Part shown: piece after piece, positions 1 through 8,391 of the stretch | Layout of the letters: every line of letters begins with the position of its first letter | How positions within the stretch are numbered: position 1 is the stretch's first letter | Source of the DNA: Saccoglossus kowalevskii | Taxonomy: Eukaryota > Hemichordata > Enteropneusta > Harrimaniidae | Reading direction: 5' to 3' | Assembly (NCBI RefSeq): GCF_000003605.2 | Contig: NW_003125895.1 | Location: 106,892-122,730, forward strand | Length of the DNA stretch: 15,839 nt | Translations under genes and position numbers: made by a program | Notes under the pieces: generated by a model | Seen by the model: only the letters and a program-made list of their open reading frames with translations | Told to the model about the DNA's origin: nothing | The model's database searches: none

Positions 1-421
1 TTATTTTGATGAAATTTTAGAACATAAATGATCGCCATCTGGCCATCTTGATTTGGATCGTGAAACAAATGGCTGTACACATGTTTCAAACGAGGCATAA
101 TATATGCGTGAAGTTTTTACGTGATTGGTCCAGCCATGTCATAGACACAAGTGGAGATACATACACTCACATGGATAGTCAAGAGTGATTCTAGTAATTA
201 TCTCAGTTTGAAAAGAATTGGAAAAAAAATTGTCTGAATGCTAGTAATTACAAGAAAAAAAAGTTTACATCTGAAGAAGAAAAAAAAATTGACATTTTCC
301 CCCTCATATCCCTTTTCTTCAACTATAATGTGGGCAATGTAATCATACAAACCAGTAAGCAATACAACTTTTCCAGAAAATTACAGAAAATAGAGACATA
401 TTATCGATGTATAGACCTCAC
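1..421 (-). other. DBR1 intron 4, partial; nothing else seen
   Basis: Begins with the GTGAGG donor at 421. It is AT-rich with A-runs at 223-229 and 254-290. No coding block resembling the next DBR1 exon and no transposon end was recognised on either strand. Confidence 0.6.
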
Positions 422-548
422 CTAATCTCTTTGTTTCTATCTCTCCAGAGAAATGAGGTTTTCTTTGTAACAGTGAATCCGTGTCGCCATAGTGATAAAT
501 ACCTCTTGGCCAGTCATGTGACATCATGATATCCAATGAATCTTTGAT
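422..548 (-). CDS. DBR1: DBR1 coding exon 4 (residues 164-205), last exon in window
   Basis: The acceptor is TTTTGACAG|ATC (AG at 550-549), phase 0. It encodes [20 protein letters not shown] followed by [22 protein letters not shown]. It ends TTAG|GTGAGG at 422 (GT at 421-420), phase 1. H174 of the SHDWP motif is a metal-site residue in the DBR1 family. The next exon, expected to carry the SAHLH motif, is not seen in 1-420 and should lie to the left of the window. Confidence 0.94.
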
Positions 549-3500
549 CTGTCAAAATATATAGCATAAACACTGTAAACCAATTTAATTTCTCAAGAGA
601 CAAAGAGAATTGTACAATGTTGTAGCTGTGGAATTTTTTTTTGCAGTCCTAAGAAACAGAGTGACAGTGACATTCATGAAATCCTGAAATCACCAACATT
701 TCTAGCAGTGAAACTTGAATGTACAGTTTTCATAATATATAAGAAAAATACGAAAGTTTTCACATATCCACTGTAAGGTTTTATACAGACATTTAAACTA
801 ATAAATATAGGCAAACAAATTATCACAACTTTGTGTTGCAACAGTGTCACATTATCATTCACTAGGACACATGTCATCAACTGTTCATAATGTTTACATA
901 CACAAAATGTATTTTTGAAGAAAACCAGTCTGGAAAATGCAAAAAATATTGGAATTCAATTCATGTAAAAGAATTATTCCACAAAAAATAAATTGTATTC
1001 ATCAGAATTTTCAAAGAATCCTAGACAAATATACAAAAATAAGTTCACCCATTTATTGCAATGAGATTTTGTCAACCAAATAAAATTTTGCGATATGACG
1101 AGACCCTTTTACCATTGGTTTTAATTTCCACGGATTTAACTTCTTTTTGCGCGTGAAGTTGTTTTGTGAACAAAAGCATGAAATAAAATAATGTTGTAAA
1201 AACAATAGAAATCTGTTTTAATTGCTGGTAGCTAACTACATTTAATGACTCACCATCCATTTAAAAAAAAAATTGTGAAAAAAATATTTTACTAGACAAA
1301 TACCTGCATTGCTTACATAAATACTGAACCCTGATATTAATGTGTATACTGTATTCTAATGTCAGCAAATCACTTACCTGTTTAAGTCTGAAAACTTCTA
1401 AATTTCTTATGTGGTAAATACTACGCATAGTATCTGGAGAGAAGGGAGGTTTCTCAAAATGGCCTTTCTTGTAGTCATGGTGTTTGTATATACCTGACAG
1501 ACCACCAATACGAATACCACCATACTTTACGATACTGGCAAAACCTGGAAAAACGTTCATTTCATTTGAGAAATTTAGCACACATAATTTTACTAGCAAC
1601 AGCAACCAGGGGAACATTTTAAACTTTTGAAACAAGATATACTTGGTTGTTGACATGAATCTTTGAATATTCAAAAAAATGTGGTCCAGATATGTATGAG
1701 ACATGACACAGGCCATGGAAGGACAGACAGATGTACCACACCCAAATTAAAAGTATTTTTGGACTAATTAGTTTTGCAGACTAGACAGAAATCTAACCCA
1801 TTACTTACCCATGTAATATATATTAGGACACATCCATCCACCAAATGTAACCCATTACTTACCCATGTAATATATATTAGGACATACCCATCCACCAAAT
1901 GTAACCCATTACTTACCCATGTAATATATATTAGGACACACCCATCCACCAAATGTAACCATTACTTACCCATGTAATATATATTAGGACACACCCATCC
2001 ACCAAATGTAACCCATTACTTACCCATGTAATATATATTAGGACACACCCATCCACCAAATGTAACCCATTACTTACCCATGTAATATATATTAGGACAC
2101 ATCCATCCACCAAATGTAAACCATTACTTACCCATGTAATATATATTAGGACACACCCACCCACCAAATGTAACCATTACTTACCCATGTAATATATATT
2201 AGGACACACCCATCCACCAAATGTAACCCATTACTTACCCATATAATATATATTAGGACACACCCATCCACCATAAGGTAACTCAGATAAATAATTGGAT
2301 GCTTCATGATTCCCTCCGATGAATATCGTTAATATAGGAGCAGTCAACTCACCGGAATAATATCTAAAATAATACAGACAAAATAAATTCAAATGAATAC
2401 TACCGGTATACAAGAGACATCAAAAACAATGATTTAAGTCTGGATTTGAGCCAATAATTTAGGCCTAGATTTGACAACATAATGGTTAAGGATTGGGTTT
2501 GAGCAAATGATTTAGGCCTAGATTTGAGCAAATGATTTAGGCCAAGATTTGAGCAAATGATTTAGGCCAAGATTTGAGCAAATAATTTAGGCCTAGATTT
2601 GAGCAAATGATTTAGGCCTAGATTTGAGCAAATGATTTAGGCCTAGATTTGAGCAAATGATTTAGGCCTAGATTTGAGCCAAAAAGATTTTGGTCTAAAT
2701 TTGAGCCTAAGAATTCGGCCTAGATTTGAGCCAAAAAGATTTTGGTCTAAATTTGAGCCTAAGAATTCGGCCTAGATTTGAGCCTAAGAAGTAGGCCTAG
2801 AGTCAAGCCAAAGATTTAGGTCTAGATTTGAGCCAAGTATTTAGGCCTAATCTTTGGAGCCAATAATAATTTACTATAGGTCCAGATATAAACCAATGAT
2901 GTGAATCCATTTTTTGTCCCAAGCTATAGGAGTTAATTAATAGACCAGACACCCTCCTCAGTGGTTAACACAAACCTGCAAGCAGGATTTCACCAGCCAC
3001 CTGTCTACCTGTCATTTTACAACTGTAAACTCCTCTCTGAACTGATGTGGCATACCCAATATATAGCAGACCCTTCAACTTACTTGTAAAATGCCATTTC
3101 ACTGTACCGATGTGGCATACCCAATATATGCCAGACCCTTCAACTTACTTGTAAAATGCCATTTCACTGTACCGATGTGGCATACCCAATATATGGCAGA
3201 CCCTTCAACTTACTTGTAAAATGCCATTTCACTGTACCGATGTGGCATACCCAATATATGGCAGACCCTTCAACTTACTTGTAAAATGCCATTTCTCTGT
3301 ACTATTGTGGCATACCCAATATATGCCAGACCCTTCAACTTACTTGTAAAATGCCATTTCACTGTACCGATGTGGCATACTCTATATGGCAGACCCTTCA
3401 ACTTACTTGTAAAATGCCATTTCTCTGTACTATTGTGGCATACCCAATATATGCCAGACCATTCAACTTACTTGTAAAATGCCATTTCACTGTACCGATG

Positions 3501-3861
3501 TGGCATACTCTATATGGCAGACCCTTCAACTTACTTGTAAAATGCCATTTCTCTGTACTATTGTGGCATACCCAATATATGGGCAGACCCTTCAACTTAC
3601 TTGTAAAATGCCATTTCACTGTACCAATTGTGGCATACAATATATGCCTGACCCTTCAACTCACTTGTAAAATGAAGCCATTTCTCTGTACTTAGGTGGT
3701 ACAGCCATACACTGTAAATCAGAGTCATTCCGAACAGACTGGAAATCACCACAACACAACAATAAATCCACTTTTACACCTTCTTTCTTTTCTAAAACTT
3801 GAATCGTAGCGTAGATTTTCTCTAGTTCCCCATGGGCGCAGCCTTCTATAGCAATTTTCAT
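422..3861 (-). CDS. DBR1: RNA lariat debranching enzyme DBR1, 5' part (4 coding exons, runs off left edge)
   Basis: DBR1 is a nuclear metallophosphoesterase that hydrolyses the 2'-5' branch of excised intron lariats so they can be degraded. Joining 3861-3665, 2363-2239, 1544-1378 and 548-422 on the minus strand gives 616 nt (205 codons plus one base), every junction being GT-AG and in phase. Visible motifs are GCAHGE (C8, H10), CCGDFQ (D39), IGGNHEAS (N84, H85), RIGGLSGI, and [14 protein letters not shown] (H174). From memory these metal and catalytic residues have the same numbering in human DBR1. The last two histidines (the SAHLH motif) and the C-terminal domain are not in the window; human DBR1 is about 544 residues, so roughly 38 percent is present. 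The start ATG at 3861 is chosen because family members begin MKIA/MRVA just before GC.HGE. The frame has no stop for some codons upstream, but that part lies before the acceptor at 3888. Confidence 0.96.
549..1377 (-). other. DBR1 intron 3; nothing else seen
   Basis: Bounded by GTAAGT at 1377 and TTTTGACAG at 549. It is AT-rich unique-looking sequence. The small open frames in it (for example 674-880 and 1072-1260, minus) lack any recognisable domain and are regarded as chance. Confidence 0.6.
1378..1544 (-). CDS. DBR1: DBR1 coding exon 3 (residues G108-Q163)
   Basis: The acceptor is TTTTTCCAG|GT (AG at 1546-1545). Two bases complete GGT (Gly108). It encodes [20 protein letters not shown], then [14 protein letters not shown] and [17 protein letters not shown]. 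The last of these is a conserved DBR1 block preceding the SHDWP exon. It ends CAG|GTAAGT at 1378, phase 0, with no repeat array at this donor. Confidence 0.95.
1545..2238 (-). other. DBR1 intron 2
   Basis: Bounded by GTAAGT (2238) and TTTTTCCAG (1545). About two thirds of it is Array A. The remaining 1545-1793 is unique AT-rich sequence with no recognised element. Confidence 0.9.
1794..2272 (-). repeat. Array A: 54-bp tandem repeat of the exon 2/intron 2 junction of DBR1 (8 extra donors plus the authentic one)
   Basis: Nine tandem units of 53-54 bp. Read on the minus strand, each holds 34 bp matching the end of coding exon 2 (2272-2239; codons for [11 protein letters not shown] plus G) followed by 20 bp of intron starting GTAAGTAATGGGTTACATTT. 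The unit nearest the gene body is the real exon end. The plus-strand complement ACTTAC of each donor is at 1803, 1857, 1911, 1964, 2018, 2072, 2126, 2179 (decoys) and 2233 (authentic). All eight decoy hexamers are intact, although units differ elsewhere, for example CATCC versus CACCC, AACCATT versus AACCCATT, and TAC versus TAT for the second Tyr. Confidence 0.97.
2239..2363 (-). CDS. DBR1: DBR1 coding exon 2 (residues K66 to G108, first base)
   Basis: The acceptor is TTATTTTAG|A (AG at 2365-2364). The first base A completes AAA (Lys66). The exon encodes [20 protein letters not shown], then the [19 protein letters not shown] segment, and ends ATG G at 2239 with donor GGTAAGT (GT at 2238-2237), phase 1. 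It contains the invariant Asn-His pair N84/H85. Its last 34 bp (2239-2272) are repeated eight more times downstream in the intron. Intron retention reads ATG GGT AAG TAA, a stop two codons into the intron. Confidence 0.95.
2364..3664 (-). other. DBR1 intron 1 (between coding exons 1 and 2)
   Basis: Bounded by GTGAGT (3664) and TTATTTTAG (2364). It consists mostly of Array B, then about 170 bp of unique sequence (2871-3042), then Array C, then about 70 bp containing the acceptor tract. The small open frames across Array B are repeat shadows. Confidence 0.92.
2437..2870. repeat. Array C: about 25-bp tandem repeat (GATTTGAGCAAATGATTTAGGCCTA) in DBR1 intron 1
   Basis: Roughly 16 diverged units of about 25-26 bp in which GATTTGAG alternates with TTTAGGCC. 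The middle part (about 2540-2680) is nearly homogeneous. The right part (2680-2790) shows a longer duplicated block containing AAAAAGATTTTGGTCTAAAT twice. It ends about 75 bp upstream (in minus sense) of the exon 2 acceptor at 2364. Unlike Arrays A and B it does not resemble any exon in the window. Confidence 0.9.
3043..3692 (-). repeat. Array B: about 65-bp tandem repeat of the exon 1/intron 1 junction of DBR1 (9 extra donors plus the authentic one)
   Basis: On the minus strand each unit is a 25-bp copy of the end of coding exon 1 (encoding Y(R/S)EMAFYK, with one Ser codon fewer than the real exon), followed by GTAAGTTGAAGGGTCTG and about 25 bp more intron. Plus-strand ACTTAC starts at 3078, 3143, 3208, 3273, 3338, 3401, 3466, 3529 and 3595, spaced 63-66 bp. 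The authentic donor is ACTCAC (GTGAGT) at 3659. All nine decoy hexamers are intact and, being GTAAGT, match the U1 consensus slightly better than the authentic GTGAGT. From about 3273 two unit subtypes (CTCTGTACTATTG and CACTGTACCGATG) alternate. Confidence 0.97.
3665..3861 (-). CDS. DBR1: DBR1 coding exon 1 (residues 1-65 plus 2 bases)
   Basis: Starts at ATG 3861, encodes [12 protein letters not shown] through KYREMASFY and ends after TAC AA at 3665. The donor is ACAA|GTGAGT (GT at 3664-3663), phase 2. It carries C8, H10 and D39 of the active site. The last 28 bp (3665-3692) are the source, or sister copy, of the tandem array that fills the start of the next intron. Retaining that intron gives TAC AAG TGA, a stop immediately after the exon. 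Confidence 0.95.
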
Positions 3862-3887
3862 GGTTACTTCTTTTGCAATTTTTTTTT
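3862..3887 (-). other. DBR1 5' UTR segment and acceptor of the 5' UTR intron
   Basis: On the minus strand a pyrimidine-rich tract ending TTTCTTCATTTAG (AG at 3889-3888) precedes 26 nt of A-rich leader (3887-3862) and then the start ATG with a purine at -3 (AACCATGA). This makes 3888 a plausible acceptor for a noncoding first exon. Confidence 0.6.
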
Positions 3888-4135
3888 CTAAATGAAGAAA
3901 GGAATAGATAATATTGTACAATCTTCTAAACTACCAGTTATTTAGATGAGAACTTCAAAAATACATCGTCTGATCAAGGAGCTACATGATCCACACTACA
4001 TGGCCGGAACTACTTTTGTGAATCATTGTTCAAGTAAATAGTTCACAATTAAAGTGATATCGTGCTCACAATCATATGAATTTAATAGACCTGTGATTAC
4101 CAAACAGGGTATATTGCAACGACCAAACATTGTAG

Positions 4136-4356
4136 TACTGTAGAATACATGTAGAATATTTAAGCTGGAATTAATTTTCGCTGAAAGAACTTTTTGGGTG
4201 TTTTGTATGGAATTTATTTTCACTGATTTTTTTTGAGTTGAATGTAAAATATAGGAGAAAAGGAATATTCGCTAGATTTTATTTTCATTGAATTATTCCT
4301 TCAGCGAAAAATAGCGAAAATTAATTCCAAAAGCGAAAATAAAATATTTTACAGTA
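4136..4356. mobile_element. MITE-like element with TACTGTA termini
   Basis: A 221-bp element. Its left end TACTGTAGAATA (4136) and right end TATTTTACAGTA (to 4356) are inverted copies. Both subterminal regions contain GGAATTAATTTTCGCT or its complement (about 4166 and 4315), so the element can fold on itself. It has no coding capacity. It is mainly made of GAAAATAAATTCC/GCGAAAAT-like motifs. Confidence 0.6.
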
Positions 4357-5575
4357 TACATGTATCTGGAAATCTACATGTACTTTGGAAAAAGCTAATT
4401 AACATAATAAAGGTGTTAATCTTTTCATTGTTAAATCAACATGGCAGAGGCTAAATTGAGATACAAAGACTAGACTACAGTACTACTTTGGATAGAGGGA
4501 CTGTGTTTGGTGGTAAACACTCATGATGCAAAAACAAAGTATTTTATTTGACGCATGTTTAAACAAAGGTGACATAGTAAATTATTTTACATGCAAGTTG
4601 ACAGCAAAACTAATGAAAAAACATGACAACAATTTGTCACTCCCTCTCAAGTGTTACTGTCAAATATTTTTGCTTTCACTTGAATCAATGAAAATAAAAT
4701 CGAATATACTTTTTCTCCTTTGTTTTAAATTCATCCTGCGAAAAACCAGTGAAAATAAATTCCATACAAAACACCAAAACTGTCTTTTCAAAGAAAATAA
4801 TTCCAGCTAAAATAATGTATTTCACAGTTATTGGGTAAAAAACTAAAACTACAAGCACATTCCTGTTTTAACTATGTACTTGTAGGAAAATTAAAGTTCA
4901 GCAGTTGAATGACTTGTCCATTTGACAATGAGAGACTTCACACCTTCATGAAAAGTGTTATGTAAACACATGGTGCACAACATTTCCTCAAAAATCAAAT
5001 GTTATTATTTTAGTGTACAAATACCATGTATACCTTAAATGTCACAAAATTTTTGGAGATCTAGTCAGGAATAGTTGTTGAGTTACTTTAAAATGTTACA
5101 ATGGCATGTTTTATATTCCAAGAGTACATCACTTTACACATCAGTGAGACACGTTCAGTGAGCAAAGACAATTTTTCATTGTGGTTTTGTTAACACTGGA
5201 AAAGTAAAGTATACTAGTAATCATTGTAAATAAAACAAATACAGCAAATAAAATTGGCAAAGTTGTCAAACAAAAATACATCAATTTCTGGAGAAAAAAC
5301 AAAACTGAGAACTTATGAGAAATTCAAAGACTCTTAGCATTTTGAAAAATACTTGGATGTGTTGATTGAATTTGAACCAAAGAATTTCAATGAAAAAATG
5401 TCGAACTAGTAATGTCAATTTAGCAATAGAAAAAGAAAAGCATGTGCAACCAAAAATACCTACTGAAAATAGAATTATTATTATTAGAAGAAGAGAAATA
5501 TTAAGAACATATTTTCAAGATATTAGTAAGTCAGAAATAACACACAACACACTCATCAAGGATGTTGTAAATTAA
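4357..5575. other. AT-rich non-coding stretch inside the presumed DBR1 5' UTR intron
   Basis: Apart from the truncated MITE at 4681-4830 I see no gene, RNA or repeat. The open frame at 5366-5575 (plus) is low-complexity, Lys/Ile/Arg-rich, and has no recognisable domain. Confidence 0.5.
4681..4830. mobile_element. Second, truncated MITE copy in inverted orientation
   Basis: The reverse complement of 4681-4830 aligns to 4136-4297. Shared blocks include GTTTTGTATGGAATTTATTT followed by TCACTG, AGCTGGAATTA, and TTTTATTTTCATTGA. It lacks the other half of the element. With the first copy it forms arms of about 150 bp around a spacer of about 380 bp. Confidence 0.65.
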
Positions 5576-5670
5576 CTGGTCCACTTCTCTCACTGGTCCA
5601 CTTCTGCGAATCTTCTGGTCCACTTCTCTCACTGGTCCACTTCTTCTGCAAATCTTCTGGACCACTTCTC
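5576..5670. repeat. Short tandem repeat based on CTGGTCCACTTCT
   Basis: CTGG(T/A)CCACTTCT begins at 5576, 5593, 5615, 5632 and 5657. A pair of these plus TGC(G/A)AATCTT forms a 39-42-bp unit, present about 2.3 times. The resulting small minus-strand frame repeats SERSGPED and is not regarded as a gene. Confidence 0.85.
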
Positions 5671-6027
5671 ATTAAGACAACGATCCAGGATTTACCACTG
5701 CGCATTGCTATATCACTACATACTACTTGCAGGGGGTTACACACCACCGCAGTTTAGCAGCTTTTTTGCATGTACACATGACAGTATTGAACCAGGTATT
5801 GACATAGGCACAGTCCCTCAACACTGATGGACTGTGACATAGGGTTTCGTAAACTTTATATGCTACCGGGACGTAATATCAGCGAAACCCATACAGTGAG
5901 TACCGTATTGTATTCATCCAACATGTTATTGAAAATGTCATTCACTGTCCCGTACAACTGATAATTTTGCAGGAGTACTGTTGCAACATTTGCATTATTT
6001 GACCCCGTAAAAATATGTTCATCTTAC

Positions 6028-6130
6028 CTTTAAAATGGATTACCAGCGACGACACAGAGTAAAGTCTACTACACACAGCCGACAGTCAGTTTACTACAAT
6101 CGATGTTCAAAATGGCAGCTTACTGGACTG
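6028..6130 (-). other. Putative noncoding first exon of DBR1
   Basis: On the minus strand the sequence from about 6130 to 6028 is CpG-containing and ends ATTTTAAAG|GTAAGATGAA (GT at 6027-6026), a good donor. Spliced to 3887 it gives a 5' UTR intron of about 2.1 kb. The 5' end is arbitrary, because no TATA box is evident and no transcript is available. This is inference from splice signals and base composition only. Confidence 0.45.
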
Positions 6131-6200
6131 TTTCGCCATAGAGGGCGTACTGACCATTTGGCGGGTTTCCTCCTCTGCAACTCGAAAGTGCTCGTCAAAT
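6030..6200 (-). promoter_or_regulatory. Probable DBR1 promoter/start region
   Basis: A local rise in CpG within AT-rich DNA, immediately upstream (minus sense) of the putative noncoding exon. It contains AAAATGGC at 6109-6116 (plus sense), which resembles a YY1 site; YY1 sites are often near start sites of housekeeping genes. No TATA box is seen. Position inferred from composition, not from mapped transcripts. Confidence 0.4.
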
Positions 6201-6429
6201 AGCCCGACGGGATTGCAATGTGTTTACTTAGTAAACATTTCTAAATTGTATCAGCCCACGCGTGTATTACAAAGTGTGGGGATGTTGTTTAGCTATCACA
6301 ATACATTAATAATAACTTTATTACACAACTGCACCAATACCAATCAATGATGTTACTTTACATTTGTACTAACACCTAAAATAAACCGGTAAAGCGGCCA
6401 TGCTTGCTTCAAGTAAGTGTTTTTATTTG

Positions 6430-7240
6430 TAATTTCCTTGGCCCAAATCTCTGACCCATACACTAAATTGGAGAGATGAGTTTTGTAGAGATCATTTTAT
6501 GATTTAGTATAGTGTGACGTGTACTAAAAAATGCCCCGAGATAATGCCTTCCTAGCTATATTTTTTAGAATTTACTTAATTATTTTTAAAATTTCCATTT
6601 GGTGTCACGGTGAAAATGTTTTTTAAATAACAAAACTCCTTAACTGATGTTACCTCTTCATTATTTATTTTGAAATTAATATTACTGTTGTTAAATCTGA
6701 CCACTTTTTTTTAACATTGACATTTAGGTACCATTTTGTACAGAAATCATTTAGTTTGTTCAGGCAGTTTTGTAGACATCTGCGTTCGAAATAATTGCCA
6801 GGTCATCCGCATACTGAGTGAAATTTAGAGGAATAGTGTCACTCATGATTGGTTTATCCACATTTTCACCGAATATACCAGGGAAGTCCTTTAATTATGT
6901 TGTAGAAATTGCCATTTATGCCAGTTTTTTGTAGTTTTAGAAATAAAGCATCTCTTGAGACACTGTCAAATGCTTCGCTTAAAGTCTAAGAAACAGCTGT
7001 ATACTCTTTTACACTTAGCACAAGTTTTTTTCCATACAGTGTTTTTTCCACTGCTGTCTTCAGAAGAAGGATTGCATCACTTGTGCGTCTGTTTTTTTTT
7101 CTGAATCCGAATTGTATCTCATTCATTGCAATTGCTCTATAATTGGATATGTTTGACCTGTCATCTGATTAGTGTAGCCGGTACTAAGATGGAGGATTTC
7201 CAACTTGTTGGGTAGGTGCCACTCCCTAAAATATTTTTTT
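6430..7240 (-). pseudogene. Decayed LINE (non-LTR retrotransposon) reverse transcriptase fragment
   Basis: Minus-strand translation in shifting frames gives the ordered hallmarks of a LINE RT: GTYPTSWKSSILVP (about 7220-7180); FGFRK then SDAILLLKTAVEK (about 7110-7040); EAFDSVSRDALFLKLQ and GINGNFYNIIKGLP (about 6985-6880); the catalytic QYADDLAIIS (YADD codons at 6813-6802); CLNKLNDFCTKWYLNVN (about 6765-6715); and LVYGSEIWA (about 6460-6440). There are several frameshifts and stops. Between GLP and FGENVDKPIMSD the block that should carry the G-RQG-SP-LF motifs is missing, so there is an internal deletion. The missing 5' part fits a 5'-truncated insertion. Family uncertain (CR1/L2-like by the look of the motifs). 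Confidence 0.85.
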
Positions 7241-8391
7241 TTGTAAACATGGAATTAACTATTTTTTGTTTTTAACTTAGAAATATAGAATGGTGAGAAT
7301 AAGTTGCTAAGCTTGAAAAATCCAAGATAAAGCTCGCGGTATTTTCCTCTCTGTTCGATATTGGACTCATAGCGACCACTGGCGGATCCAGAAATTCGGT
7401 AAGGGGGGTCGCTCCTATTGACGTGGTCTGGGTTTGTCATTTTTGTTTGCGGATTGAACATGAATTTCGAACACGCACTGCATGACGACCACCACCCCTT
7501 CAGTTATATTATCTGAAGTTCGAATTTACAGAGATTAATTGAATTGTGCCTTGAAATGAGCGTGCGCCCATACTATGCACCTATACAACTGTACTATGTG
7601 AGATATTACACCCAAAGAATACACAATCATCCAAGCTAGTGTGTGATGCTGGATTTGATTAAAACAAACATGTCTTTATTAGTTGGGTAAATAATTTTTA
7701 TAACAACGTTTTTCACCTTAAGCCAATTATGAAATTACGTATTCAAATCATACATTCAAAATATCAATAAAATAGTACGAACATTTATTGGCACTTTGCA
7801 AGCATTTAAATTTATTCAACCAGCAATATTTTGGCTGTTACAAAGCTTGATGGGCGGGCGGGGTTAGAACTATTATCGACACTTTCTATATTATGATCTA
7901 ATAATATCGCAGTTTTGTTTATGTGCGCATGATGAATTTTCTAAGGGGGTACTTATGTGAAGGGGTGACAAAAATAAATTCCTCTTTCGACACTGTTTTT
8001 TTTTTTTTTTGAATGAGCACCCCCCCCAATTCTGCATTTACACAATATCTGCTTTTATTTCCAATTTATTTTTCACTAGCAATACACTTGAATGAAGTTA
8101 CAAAACAAGACAATGAAATAGAGTTGGGGGAAAAAAAGCAATTCACCGTGAGGTTAACAATTAAACATTCACAAACATCCAAACGATACACTGAATACTA
8201 GTACAAGGGTCTAAATAAAGCAAATCATTATGAACATTATAGTCGTCCAGATAGCTAGTCAGCGAGCTCCATTTCAAAGTAAAATTATTTTATCAACATT
8301 CATTTTCATATTTACATTTCTGTTAGAGAAGGAGTTAAATTTGTCTAATGACTCATATATAACAAGTATTTTCCTAATAAAATGAGATAAT
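7241..8391. other. Intergenic stretch, no gene; possible transposon end near 7376
   Basis: Between the two LINE fragments. TGGCGGATCCAGAAATTCGG (7380-7399) followed by AAGGGGGG resembles a terminus I associate with repetitive elements of several invertebrate and fish genomes, but no matching opposite end was found. Homopolymer runs occur at 7989-8008 (T) and 8020-8028 (C). Open frames 7255-7461 (minus) and 8013-8201 (plus) have no recognised domain. Confidence 0.35.

Noticed and set aside
1764-2167. Long open frames with repeats of [18 protein letters not shown] on the minus strand, and plus-strand counterparts
   Set aside because: They are off-frame readings of Array A, whose unit length is a multiple of three; the real exon frame reads [13 protein letters not shown]-stop.
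3286-3695. Overlapping open frames with repeated [18 protein letters not shown]
   Set aside because: Shadows of Array B on both strands; no start context, no domain, and they overlap the DBR1 intron.
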